This document shows, piece by piece, positions 26,371-35,214 of a stretch of 64,000 bases of DNA. Where the stretch lies: the NCBI GenBank assembly GCA_910586775.1, contig CAJUJN010000013.1:10539-74538 (forward strand), written 5' to 3'. A program made the translations under genes and the position numbers. Within the stretch, counting starts at the first letter, position 1. Each line of letters starts with the position of its first letter. Source of the DNA: an uncultured Acetatifactor sp. (GTDB lineage Bacteria; Bacillota; Clostridia; Lachnospirales; Lachnospiraceae). The notes under the pieces are model-generated. The model had not been told where the DNA came from. It searched no databases and worked only from the letters and a program-made list of their open reading frames with translations.

Positions 26371-27369
26371 TTAGCAGACGGGCATGGGATACTTTTTCAT
26401 CCAATCCATCAGATTGTCCACTGTAGTAAATGCAAGCCCTGTCACAGTGTCCGCGCAGCCATAGTAAACTGCGATTCTTCCGGTCTCCGCATCTGTCAAA
26501 GCGGCGCAGGGGAATACTACATTGGGCACATCCCCGTTCTGCTCATACAGCTCTTCCGGAGCCAGCAGATAATATCTGGAACGCATCTTCACCTTCCAGG
26601 GCTCATCCAGATCCAGAAGAGCGCATCCCATACGATAGACATAACCGCTGCAGGTCCGCAGTACTCCATGATAAATCAGAAGCCATCCCTCATCCGTCTC
26701 AATCGGGCAGGGGCCGGGACCGATCTTCATAGACTGCCATGCCGACAAGTCACCCGGCACAATACCCATGACGAATCTGTGATGTCCCCAGAATTCCAGA
26801 TCCGGGCTCTGGCTCAGGAAAATATCTCCGAAAGGAGTATGTCCCGTATCACTGGGCCTTGACAGCATCATATAGCGGCCGTTAATCTTCCTGGGGAACA
26901 ATACTCCGTTCCGGTTGTAAGGAAGGAAAGCATTCTCCATCTGATGGAAAGTTTTAAAATCGTAAGTGTAAGCCACACCAATGGTAGGGCCATGATAACC
27001 GTTACACCAGGTTACATAATACTTGTCCTCAATCTTGACTACACGGGGATCGTAACGATATTCCCTCTTTGTAATCTCCGGATCCTCGCCCTCAAACGTA
27101 ATAGGCTCCTGGCTGATATCCCAGTGAATCGCATCCTTACTGAATCCCACGAAGATATCCATGCTTATGGACAGACTGTCACAGCGGAACACTCCCGCAT
27201 AGCCGTCCCCGAAAGGCACCACGGCACTGTTAAAAATGCTGTTGGCAATCGCCATATCATGTCTCCCGATCACGGGATTGTTCGAATAACGCCAGATGGG
27301 CTTGTCACAGCCTTCCGGCCTGTCCTGCCAGGGCATGCCCGGCAATGCATTACCAATTATCCTGCTCAT
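26371..27369 (-). CDS. GH130 beta-mannoside phosphorylase, probably mannosyl-N-acetylglucosamine type
   Basis: 332 residues, the usual GH130 length, cytosolic. The five-bladed propeller carries the family catalytic Asp107 in YRYDPRVVKIEDKYYVTWCNG, plus NGYHGPTIGVAYTYDF, NRNGVLFPRKINGRYMMLSRP and YYGCADTVTGLAF. GH130 enzymes cleave beta-mannosides with phosphate, giving mannose-1-phosphate. From memory the sequence is close to GH130_2 enzymes such as Uhgb_MP, which act on Man-beta-1,4-GlcNAc from the N-glycan core and on mannans. AGGAGG lies 8 nt before the ATG at 27369; an in-frame GTG at 27372 is possible. It has its own promoter, and a REP-like hairpin sits before the ribosome site. GH18, GH20 and nag/nan genes nearby support an N-glycan role. 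Confidence 0.88.
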   Translation of the reverse strand: MSRIIGNALPGMPWQDRPEGCDKPIWRYSNNPVIGRHDMAIANSIFNSAVVPFGDGYAGVFRCDSLSISMDIFVGFSKDAIHWDISQEPITFEGEDPEITKREYRYDPRVVKIEDKYYVTWCNGYHGPTIGVAYTYDFKTFHQMENAFLPYNRNGVLFPRKINGRYMMLSRPSDTGHTPFGDIFLSQSPDLEFWGHHRFVMGIVPGDLSAWQSMKIGPGPCPIETDEGWLLIYHGVLRTCSGYVYRMGCALLDLDEPWKVKMRSRYYLLAPEELYEQNGDVPNVVFPCAALTDAETGRIAVYYGCADTVTGLAFTTVDNLMDWMKKYPMPVC

Positions 27370-27384
27370 CACAAAATCCTCCTG

Positions 27385-27416
27385 TTAAATCGCCGTGCGG
27401 CGGCTCTAAAAAGTAC
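27385..27416 (-). repeat. REP-like hairpin unit in the GH130 leader
   Basis: CGCCGTGCGGCG (27391-27402) followed by GCTCTAAAAAGTA matches the units at 3432-3492 in both stem and tail. The stem ends about 8 nt before the AGGAGG of GH130. Confidence 0.65.
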
Positions 27417-27426
27417 TTCCTTTGCA

Positions 27427-27455
27427 ACTATACCATCCAACAATAAATATTTCAA
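27427..27455 (-). promoter_or_regulatory. Promoter of GH130
   Basis: Minus strand TTGAAA (27450-27455), 17-bp spacer, TATAGT (27427-27432). It lies just downstream of the terminator of the eight-gene operon. Confidence 0.7.
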
Positions 27456-27470
27456 GTAAATTAGGGAAAA

Positions 27471-27496
27471 AGCGGCGCCGGGGTGCCGACACCGCT
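27471..27496 (-). terminator. Strong terminator of the eight-gene transport operon
   Basis: On the minus strand AGCGGTGTCGG and CCGGCGCCGCT form an 11-bp stem with two G-T pairs around CACC, followed by TTTTCCC. It separates the operon (stop at 27579) from GH130. Confidence 0.85.
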
Positions 27497-27578
27497 CCAT
27501 TTCTTTTGTATTACGTTGTATATCTTTACAACTATCCGGCAAACCGAACAGCCATCGGATAATACCAAAACCTGTACA

Positions 27579-28649
27579 TCAATCTCCACCAAGTCCGCTT
27601 CGTGCTGCGCCCTGTACGAAACGCTTCTGTACGAAAGCATACATAATCAGCAAAGGAACCACCACCAAAAGGGCGCATGCAGAAATTATGGCTGTCTGGA
27701 CAAAAGGATCCGATGCATTGACCATCGTAATCCACTCGGAGTTCGACTTAGCTGCAGAATCTATACCCCAACGGACATTTCCCTGCAACTGTGAATACTG
27801 ATAGGCCAAAAAATGTGTATTACGATTCAGCAGGCCTGTATAATAAGTATCCGTATAATTCCAAAGGAAGCTCAGAACGGATACAGTAAGGATGGAGCCT
27901 GACATACTGGGAACCACAATACTGAAGAACGTTCTCAAAAATCCTGCACCGTCCACATGAGCAGCCTCTTCTACCGAGATAGGAAGACCCCTGACTGCCT
28001 GACGCATAAAATAAATATACAAGCCGCTCTTCACGCCCATCCCTGTACCTGCAAGAATGAACTGAGAAACAGGTTTGTCGATCAGGTTCAGCCCGCTACC
28101 GGTTCCATTGATCAATCCTATCAAACCAAAGATATCAAAATTCCGGAATGCCGCATACTGAGCCAACATAATGGCATCACTTGGCACTACGATGGTCAAC
28201 ACTACACAGAAGAACAGAATGCCGCTTCCCTTAAATTTCAGCCTGGCAAAGGAATAAGCCGCCAATCCCGTAGAAAGCACCTGTAGTATGGTTAACACCA
28301 ACGTGACGCCTAATGAATAAAACAGGCTGGGCCAATAATCCATCAGACTCTTTGATCTGGCCATATTTATAAAAAGAGAAGAAACCTGCTGTGGAATCCA
28401 GGTAGTGGATTTGTCTCCCAATGCAGCCGGAGCCGTAAAAGCATCCCTGACCAGGTTCCACAAAGGGGTAATAACCACAAAACTCAAACAGATCAATATT
28501 CCATAACGGAAAATCATTGCAATGATATGCTTCACCTGTTTTTGTATAGCGTACTTCGTCAGGCGTCCCATGCGCAAATCTACCCAGAAACTGATGCCTG
28601 CCATTTCCTGTGCCTTCTGCATTCTCTCTTTTCTGCTCAATTTAGTCAT
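27579..28649 (-). CDS. Sugar ABC transporter permease (MalG type), transporter 2
   Basis: 356 residues from the ATG at 28649, which overlaps the upstream permease stop (ATGACTAA) and has GGGGG 9 nt before it. The N-terminal cytosolic tail is long. Membrane segments include IFRYGILICLSFVVITPLWNLV and YSLGVTLVLTILQVLSTGLAAY. The EAA loop reads EEAAHVDGAGFLRTFFSIVVP, and the C-terminal helix ends YAFVQKRFVQGAARSGLGGD. It pairs with the permease at 28642. It is the last gene of the operon. No ATPase gene follows; a shared one is presumed. Confidence 0.92.
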   Translation of the reverse strand: MTKLSRKERMQKAQEMAGISFWVDLRMGRLTKYAIQKQVKHIIAMIFRYGILICLSFVVITPLWNLVRDAFTAPAALGDKSTTWIPQQVSSLFINMARSKSLMDYWPSLFYSLGVTLVLTILQVLSTGLAAYSFARLKFKGSGILFFCVVLTIVVPSDAIMLAQYAAFRNFDIFGLIGLINGTGSGLNLIDKPVSQFILAGTGMGVKSGLYIYFMRQAVRGLPISVEEAAHVDGAGFLRTFFSIVVPSMSGSILTVSVLSFLWNYTDTYYTGLLNRNTHFLAYQYSQLQGNVRWGIDSAAKSNSEWITMVNASDPFVQTAIISACALLVVVPLLIMYAFVQKRFVQGAARSGLGGD

Positions 28650-29589
28650 AGTAGAACACCCCCTTTGATACAATGCCACAGATTACTCCAATCGAAACCA
28701 ACGCTACCACAAAGTAAATAAGACTCATCGCAGCGCCATATCCGAAATATTCGGCAGCTCCGTTAAAAGTAATTGACCTGATATAACTGGCAAGCTCTAT
28801 CGTTGTATCTCCATATGGCACCTGCGCATGGGCAAAGGATTCTGAAATACTGTACACAAGGCATACCAGGATAGTCGGAGACACCATGGGCAATGTTATC
28901 TTGCAGAATGTCTCAAACTGGGTACAACCCTCCATCTTAGCCACCTCATACAGAGTAGGAGAGATGGCCTGCAGGCCTGACAGGAAAAGCAGCACTTGTA
29001 CACCACAGGTAGTTACCACGGTAAATATATCATTTACATAGGTGACCAACAGGCTTGTAAGCTCCTCCGGAATACCGGAATTGATAACCAGCTGCTCCAA
29101 CCACTTCATGTCCATGACGGCTTCGGAAGCTGCCGTGGTGAGCGAAGCCTCCCTCAGCTTAAAGGTAGCCACGCCTGTAGCCAGAATAATAGGGATTACA
29201 AAAACTGCACGGAAAAATCCTCTTCCTCTGTACTCTCCGTTCAGCAGCATGGCAATAAACAAAGCCAGAAAAATCTGGAACGGAACTTCTTTAATCATAT
29301 TCGTAAATGCAGTGGACAACATCCTGTTAAAATCCGCATTCACGCCCAGTACCCATTTGATATTTTCAATTCCGATAAAAGTACCCTCAAACTTGCCGTT
29401 TACCATCTGCATGCTGCACAATGCGTACCATATTGTATTAACCAATGGCCTGAGAAAGAAGAAAATCAGGCCAATGAGCCAGGGGAGCAGAAAGATAACT
29501 CCCCACAGCGCCGTCTTTTTGGAGAAGTCCATTCTCTTATACCATGATAGACCCGGCTTAGGCGCTGCCGTTGTTTTGTCTTTTTTCAT
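28642..29589 (-). CDS. Sugar ABC transporter permease (MalF type), transporter 2
   Basis: 315 residues. AGGAGG precedes the ATG. Membrane segments: LWGVIFLLPWLIGLIFFFL, FLALFIAMLLNGEYRG and GYGAAMSLIYFVVALVSIGVI. The EAA loop reads YEVAKMEGCTQFETFCKITLPMVSP near residue 215. It overlaps the partner permease by 8 bp and starts 13 bp after the DUF5696 lipoprotein gene, so all are one transcript. No binding protein sits directly beside this pair; the 542-codon lipoprotein at the head of the operon or the DUF5696 protein may serve it. Confidence 0.92.
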   Translation of the reverse strand: MKKDKTTAAPKPGLSWYKRMDFSKKTALWGVIFLLPWLIGLIFFFLRPLVNTIWYALCSMQMVNGKFEGTFIGIENIKWVLGVNADFNRMLSTAFTNMIKEVPFQIFLALFIAMLLNGEYRGRGFFRAVFVIPIILATGVATFKLREASLTTAASEAVMDMKWLEQLVINSGIPEELTSLLVTYVNDIFTVVTTCGVQVLLFLSGLQAISPTLYEVAKMEGCTQFETFCKITLPMVSPTILVCLVYSISESFAHAQVPYGDTTIELASYIRSITFNGAAEYFGYGAAMSLIYFVVALVSIGVICGIVSKGVFYYD

Positions 29590-29602
29590 CTTAACTCCTC
29601 CT

Positions 29603-32158
29603 TTACTTTATTACATAACTGAAAGCCGGCACTGTCACTCCATCTATCACCTCTTCCAGGTCACTGTAGTTAAAGTATACTTTGACCCCATTGGAATAAG
29701 TCACAATACGAAGCTTGTCATTTCGCTCATACAATTCATGACCAGTGATCATGGCACCCTTTACCGCATTATAGAACTGCCTGTATTCTTCATAGTACGC
29801 GCCGATTTTATCTTTCCAGTAGCTGTAATCCACTGCGAAATAACTCTCCTGCTCGGTACCTGACAACAGATAACTGTCCTCATACATAAAGGTAAACTTG
29901 GGTACGCCATTGCTCTCAAGGATACGCATGAAATTCACATATACATCTGTACTCTCTTTGTTGAGAGACTCGGAGGAATACATCTTATAGCCGTCCAGTA
30001 CCATCCCCGTAAAGGGTATGGAAGCATCCAGCACACGCATGCCGCTGTCCGTGGTCGGAATATCCGTGAGGTATGTACAATACGCATATGCATCACTGAC
30101 CGGATTGCTCAGCATCAGCTGCATCCCATCCGACAGTCCTGCCACTGCAGTCTTCATCAGCTCGCTGCCTGTGGAAGCAGATACCTGGGTATCCCTGTAG
30201 TTAGTCGCTATAAAGGTATACAAATCCTCGGAAGCCATGGTGTCCAGGCCTATCTTGCTGGAATAAGACTTTTTCACCTTGTTCAGATATTTCTCCAAAT
30301 AAAGGGGATTCACCAGGTATAGAGGATAATCCTCGTCCTCCAGGTCATTTGCCTGTTTGAGTACTTTGTCAAAAGTATAAATCCTTCCACGCTCGTTGAT
30401 AACCGTCCATGCAGACATTTCATTGCTGAGATTCGTCTTGGTATTCACTGTCTGCAGCTGCAGATTAGGGAATATCTGCGCTCCTATGGAATCCGCGTAT
30501 GACTTCAGGCTCTTGAAACCGGACTTTCCGCCCATTCCCGATACATACTTGATCCCTGATGCAAGAGAGCGCTGGTTCATGCCTCCGTTCACCATGCCGC
30601 TGTAAATAAGCTTAATATTTCCGATTCCATCATTGCTCAGATCCTGCAGAATTTCTTCTGCCTGTTTAAAGGTGGTCAGTACCTGCGTCCCTTCATAAGG
30701 GATACCCAGCATGTACTTGGTCTTGTCCGTACTGCCCATCAACTCTACATAGAAAGGTGCCGTGTCCTCTGCAGTCTCCTTCGTCAGCATACCCTGTTCT
30801 TCAAGATACCCGGCATAGCAGTTGGCCATGTCCAGATACTCGGCGTCTTTTCCCAACCAGAAATAACGAATGGTAATCGGATCGTCATAAATATCGCTGG
30901 ACACCTTATACATCGTAAACTCTCCGTTTTGGTTCTTTGCACCGGATGAAATAACATGCTGTGTCTGGATATCAAAGGACAATCTCATCTTCGCAAAAGG
31001 CTCGGAGTTGTCTGTACCGCTTACATAAGCATCCAGACTGGCTACCTCTGCGCCTTCCTCAATGACGCCAAAGATAGTGGTGGAAGAGTTCTTCATACCG
31101 AACACAGGAAGCATCAGCCTGTTATCCACACTGTTATAGCTGTTGGCATTCACCAGCTGGTCTCCGTCATAAAAAGTGCCGGCATAATGATACTCTTTTG
31201 TCTTGGTACTATCCAGATAAATCAGCGCGCCGCTGTTATCCGGAAGGAACATATACCCTTCCTCGGCTTCCTGATTAGGATCGGAAGTCAGGAAATAAGG
31301 CAGCAATACCAATTGATTAATAGGATTATCCTTACCGGTTTCCAACAGGGAAGTATCTACGCTTACCACCAGTTCTTCACCGTCCAGTATATAATCCACA
31401 GGAATCCTGATCCGCAGATTATTTGGATAGTCGTCTGCAGACGCCTCATTGGCTTCCAGGTCAGCAATCAGCTCTTCATCGCTGTAATTTCCTTTTTCAT
31501 AGAAAAATCCATACAGCTGATTCATAGCCATGCTGCCCAGCACCTGGTCAAATCCACGTACCCAATTCCCGTTGCTCAGCTGGGTATAGAAACTGCTCTC
31601 CAAAGTACGGATTTCTGAATCACTCAAGTACTGAAGCACCAGATCCTGCATCCTGTCTCCGGAGATCATCTTCGGGAAATTCAAATGAGTAATATCATCA
31701 TTTCCCAATGTATACAGTATACGTACTCCATTATCTATCTTCTGGTAGGACAGCTGATCCCGGCTGGAGCACATCGAATAAGAGTCATAGGTACTGATGG
31801 AATTATAAGTGGCATTCGCTGTCTTTCTCCCGGAGAAATACCTTATCAGCAAATCGGACCGCTCCGCAGCCGACAGGCTCCTGTCTCCCTCGTCATGACT
31901 CATATTACTGTCCTGATAGGCGCCTGTGGAAGTATCCATCCACCGCACTGTTCCTGTGGAAGGGTTCAGCAGAAGCTCCATATTTCCGCTTTTGGCAATT
32001 TCCACGAAATCGCTCCCGCTGAAAGAGTCGAACTGCTGTTCATCCCAGTAACTTCCCTCGTCCTGAACCACAGGTTCCTCATCAGCTCCGCAGCCTCCCA
32101 GGAAAGCAAGGCAAAGGCTGACCAGTACGGCATGGGTAAAGATTCTGTTCTTTTTCAT
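29603..32158 (-). CDS. DUF5696 lipoprotein, possible surface glycoside hydrolase
   Basis: 851 residues. Signal peptide LVSLCLAFLGGCG with an acylated Cys23, so anchored outside the membrane. The N-terminal ~400 residues are beta-rich (WDEQQFDSFSGSDFVEIA, MFLPDNSGALIYL). The C-terminal half looks like a TIM barrel: GIGNIKLIYSGMVNGGMNQ, YADSIGAQIFPNLQLQ, KIGLDTMASEDLYT, FTGMVLDGYKMYSS, VPKFTFMYEDSYLL. This layout recalls DUF5696/GH101-like proteins, none of which I can tie to a tested activity. It is the only obvious extracytoplasmic hydrolase candidate in the window and could trim glycans before import. Same operon as the two permease pairs; 16-bp gap from the upstream gene and 13-bp gap to the next. 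Confidence 0.8.
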   Translation of the reverse strand: MKKNRIFTHAVLVSLCLAFLGGCGADEEPVVQDEGSYWDEQQFDSFSGSDFVEIAKSGNMELLLNPSTGTVRWMDTSTGAYQDSNMSHDEGDRSLSAAERSDLLIRYFSGRKTANATYNSISTYDSYSMCSSRDQLSYQKIDNGVRILYTLGNDDITHLNFPKMISGDRMQDLVLQYLSDSEIRTLESSFYTQLSNGNWVRGFDQVLGSMAMNQLYGFFYEKGNYSDEELIADLEANEASADDYPNNLRIRIPVDYILDGEELVVSVDTSLLETGKDNPINQLVLLPYFLTSDPNQEAEEGYMFLPDNSGALIYLDSTKTKEYHYAGTFYDGDQLVNANSYNSVDNRLMLPVFGMKNSSTTIFGVIEEGAEVASLDAYVSGTDNSEPFAKMRLSFDIQTQHVISSGAKNQNGEFTMYKVSSDIYDDPITIRYFWLGKDAEYLDMANCYAGYLEEQGMLTKETAEDTAPFYVELMGSTDKTKYMLGIPYEGTQVLTTFKQAEEILQDLSNDGIGNIKLIYSGMVNGGMNQRSLASGIKYVSGMGGKSGFKSLKSYADSIGAQIFPNLQLQTVNTKTNLSNEMSAWTVINERGRIYTFDKVLKQANDLEDEDYPLYLVNPLYLEKYLNKVKKSYSSKIGLDTMASEDLYTFIATNYRDTQVSASTGSELMKTAVAGLSDGMQLMLSNPVSDAYAYCTYLTDIPTTDSGMRVLDASIPFTGMVLDGYKMYSSESLNKESTDVYVNFMRILESNGVPKFTFMYEDSYLLSGTEQESYFAVDYSYWKDKIGAYYEEYRQFYNAVKGAMITGHELYERNDKLRIVTYSNGVKVYFNYSDLEEVIDGVTVPAFSYVIK

Positions 32159-32174
32159 TCTCTTCGCCTCCCTC

Positions 32175-34253
32175 CTATAACACTAAGAATATCTCTCTGA
32201 ATATCTGCATCCAGTCATTGACAAATTGTGCAAACAATGTCGCAAACAGCATCAACACAAAGCAGATAATCAGCATCGCCACCACTGAAAGAAGCAGCGT
32301 AGCCACGTTCTTAGTAAAGGTATACTGGTTCACCATGATAGTTCCTATGAACATATAGAAGAAAAATAATACCATACCAAAGGTAAACAGTGCACTCACT
32401 AAAACCGCCTCATCCTCCGTCACGAAATTGGAGAGGATTGTTCCTGCCAGATACAGCCAGCAGGCAGGGTACAGGGAATATCCTACTACCTTGGTAATAT
32501 GTACCACTTTTCCCTTACCTGACAGCAGTACGCCCACAGCCCAGTTTCCTACTATGAATGCTACATAAGGAAGTATGGTGCTTCCTACGATCATGGGAAC
32601 GTTTACATTGTCAATGTCTACAAAGCTTACCAAAAATCCGGTGTATCTGTACTTGATCAGGCTGATCCAACCGAACAGGAATATAACCACTACACTGAAT
32701 ATCAGTGATCCGTCGTCATAATACTTCACATCGTCAAAAGCCTTGAAAGGACTGGACAATACATAACCGGGCCATTTAAACAGGGTAAACTTCACTTTCT
32801 TCCATGTTCTGCGAAGCTTTGTATCTTTCGGCTCTTTGTACCAGAATTTCCTGTATACCTTCCAGGCAACCCACAGTACAATCAGAATAACAATCAAACC
32901 AATTATCTTGCCGAAATTCCGATTCATCCATTCCCCGGATACCTGCTCATAAGCATTGGAATAGTAAGCTCTGTCACCGCCCTTATAGAAATTATCCTTT
33001 GCAGCTTCATACTCGCCTGTACGCATCTGGTACTTGCCCATGCCCAGGTTTGCATAATAAAAATTGTTGTTAATGTCAAGTACCTGCTGCCAGTAGCCTG
33101 CTGCCGTCTCATAATCATATCGGGACTGTGCTTCCAATCCGGAGTTAATCAGAGCACCGTAGGTAGTCGGTGCAAATACCTCCAATGACTGATACACAGA
33201 ATCCACCACCAGGATTTTATCTTCCATGAAACAGAATCCGGACGGAGAGCTCAGCATTCCCTCGGCATTGCCGGCGCCCGCAAATTCATACATCAGATAG
33301 CCGTCGGGACTGTATACGAATATTCTGGAACGAACCGTGTCCAGAACCGCAAACCTGCCGTCATCCGCCACAGCAATGCCGCCCAGCATCGAAATAGAAG
33401 ATTCGTTTTCATAATCCCCCATAGGCGGTACAATGAATTCCCCGGTAGTCAGAATATCCTCTCCGGAGGAATTCAGTTTTCTCACAGGATTCTCCACTGT
33501 CATATCCGATACGCTGGCAAAGATAAAGCCGTCTTTGTCTATCGCAAGGTCGCTGTAACTGGTAGGCAGCCACAATGCACTTCTTGCCCTCTGTTCATCC
33601 GTCTGAATGCTTCTCCAGAATAAATCCGCCACACTGTAAGTCACTTCCGTAGCGCCCACATAACGGTTGAAATTTCCTTCCGGATCCAGCTCCGCCAGAC
33701 CTTCATAGCAGTTCAGTACCAATACATAGATACGTCCTACACTGTCTACCACCAGCTTTTTGGGCTGGTATGCGGTGGTAAGGCCGATACAATGAGGATC
33801 TCCCAGAGTCCTTACATATTCGCCGTTCTCGTCGAACTCAACGATTTCTCCCTGATTCTGCTCACAGATATAGATATGCTCATCCTCTGTCACATAGATG
33901 CCTGTAGGAGCTTTAACGGCACTCTCTGTTCCATCGTCTTTTTTATATTCCCTGATATAACTGAAGTTCTCAAAATTTTTGTCAGCAATAACGATACAGC
34001 CATTCAGAATAATGTAGGCTTTGTCGTTCCGATAGAATACACCGGAAACCGTAGCAAAATTATCGACTCCCATATCTGACGCATATATCGTCCGTTCCAA
34101 CTCATATGCAGCAGGTGCGGCAACCACATTGCCCCAGATGTCATAGGAATAAGACTCCGCTGCATAGGACACCGTGCCAAATCCAAGGATGGCACATAGT
34201 ACAAGAGCAAGTCCTGCAAGGTACCTACTCCAAATCTTTCTTGATTTCTGCAT
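32175..34253 (-). CDS. Membrane protein: signal peptide, NHL-type beta-propeller, TPR, Yip1-like domain
   Basis: 692 residues. Signal peptide or N-terminal anchor (YLAGLALVLCAILGFGTVSYA). Residues ~45-370 show six-bladed-propeller repeats (GIYVTEDEHIYICEQNQGEIVEFDENGEYVRTLG type, followed by LVVDSVGRIYVL, LAIDKDGFIFASV, GIAVADDGRFAVLD). A short TPR (YETAAGYWQQVLDINNNFYYANLGMGKYQMRTG region) comes next, then a membrane helix (IIGLIVILIVLWVAW) and a Yip1-type domain with about five helices to the C-terminus. The propeller should face outside and the Yip1 part lies in the membrane. It is a recurrent partner of DUF5696 proteins and CUT1 permeases in gut Clostridia as I recall; its job is unknown. 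Start: GAGGTGG 4 nt before the ATG. Confidence 0.83.
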   Translation of the reverse strand: MQKSRKIWSRYLAGLALVLCAILGFGTVSYAAESYSYDIWGNVVAAPAAYELERTIYASDMGVDNFATVSGVFYRNDKAYIILNGCIVIADKNFENFSYIREYKKDDGTESAVKAPTGIYVTEDEHIYICEQNQGEIVEFDENGEYVRTLGDPHCIGLTTAYQPKKLVVDSVGRIYVLVLNCYEGLAELDPEGNFNRYVGATEVTYSVADLFWRSIQTDEQRARSALWLPTSYSDLAIDKDGFIFASVSDMTVENPVRKLNSSGEDILTTGEFIVPPMGDYENESSISMLGGIAVADDGRFAVLDTVRSRIFVYSPDGYLMYEFAGAGNAEGMLSSPSGFCFMEDKILVVDSVYQSLEVFAPTTYGALINSGLEAQSRYDYETAAGYWQQVLDINNNFYYANLGMGKYQMRTGEYEAAKDNFYKGGDRAYYSNAYEQVSGEWMNRNFGKIIGLIVILIVLWVAWKVYRKFWYKEPKDTKLRRTWKKVKFTLFKWPGYVLSSPFKAFDDVKYYDDGSLIFSVVVIFLFGWISLIKYRYTGFLVSFVDIDNVNVPMIVGSTILPYVAFIVGNWAVGVLLSGKGKVVHITKVVGYSLYPACWLYLAGTILSNFVTEDEAVLVSALFTFGMVLFFFYMFIGTIMVNQYTFTKNVATLLLSVVAMLIICFVLMLFATLFAQFVNDWMQIFREIFLVL

Positions 34254-34263
34254 ACGCCACCTC

Positions 34264-35199
34264 TTATTCTTTCATACCGGATGTTGCCATCGTAGATACC
34301 ACGTTGTTCTGCATGATCAGAAACACAACCAACGGTACGGCAAACATGATTACTGAAGACGCGGACGAGATTCCCACAAAGGAAGCTCCTACGCCGGCCA
34401 CTTTGCCGCTTGCCAGCTGACCCACCACATAAGCAAAACCCTTCTGTGCCTCCGCATAAATAAAGTTTGCGCCTGTATTGGTCCAGAAACTCTGGAATAC
34501 CATGATAAACGCCGTCACCAATGCCGGCTTAACCACAGGCATAACAATAGTAAAATGAATCCGGGCATATCCGGCACCATCAATCTGAGCTGCCTCCATC
34601 AGACTGTCCGGAATCTGCTCCATGAAATTTTTCATCAGGTACAGGCCCAGCGTGGAAGCAAGGCCGGGTACAATGATAGCCCACTGGGTATCCAGCATTC
34701 CCAGTCCTGCAATCGTCAGGAAGTTGGGGATAGCAGTAACTGATGCGTTGAACATCAGGGAATACACAATGATCTGATTAAAAAACTTCGACCCTGGAAA
34801 CTTATATTTTGCCAGCGGATAAGCGCACAGGGAAGCCAGGACAATATGCCCTATGGAACCAATTACCACCACGAAAAATGAATTGAACAGGGATCTCGTC
34901 ACCGGTACCATTGTATTTGCCAATACATTGACAAAGTCACGATAATTATCCATGGTAGGGTTCTGCACCATTATCTTCGGCGGGAAAATGAACATTTCGT
35001 TCATAGGCTTTAAAGACTGGCTCACCATGTACAGCACCGGGAAAAAGAATGCAAACGCCATTACCAAAAGGAACAATCCAAGTATAACATTTCCCCAGAA
35101 GCTTCTTTTGGATTTCTTGACAGAGGGCGCAAAATCCTTCATGGAATTTTTTTTCTTTAAACGTCTATAATACAGTTTTTTCAATATTTCCATATTCAC
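34264..35199 (-). CDS. Sugar ABC transporter permease (MalG type), transporter 1
   Basis: 311 residues from a GTG at 35199 (GGAGG 4 nt upstream); an ATG two codons later (35193) is equally possible. Membrane segments: FWGNVILGLFLLVMAFAFFFPVLYMV, SFFVVVIGSIGHIVLASLCAY, SSVIMFAVPLVVFLIMQNNVV. EAA loop EAAQIDGAGYARIHFTIVMPVVKP. The C-terminus VVSTMATSGMKE is typical of the group. Partner of the permease at 35215, 15 bp upstream. Confidence 0.93.
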   Translation of the reverse strand: MNMEILKKLYYRRLKKKNSMKDFAPSVKKSKRSFWGNVILGLFLLVMAFAFFFPVLYMVSQSLKPMNEMFIFPPKIMVQNPTMDNYRDFVNVLANTMVPVTRSLFNSFFVVVIGSIGHIVLASLCAYPLAKYKFPGSKFFNQIIVYSLMFNASVTAIPNFLTIAGLGMLDTQWAIIVPGLASTLGLYLMKNFMEQIPDSLMEAAQIDGAGYARIHFTIVMPVVKPALVTAFIMVFQSFWTNTGANFIYAEAQKGFAYVVGQLASGKVAGVGASFVGISSASSVIMFAVPLVVFLIMQNNVVSTMATSGMKE

Positions 35200-35214
35200 C
35201 CTTCCTCCCTCTGA

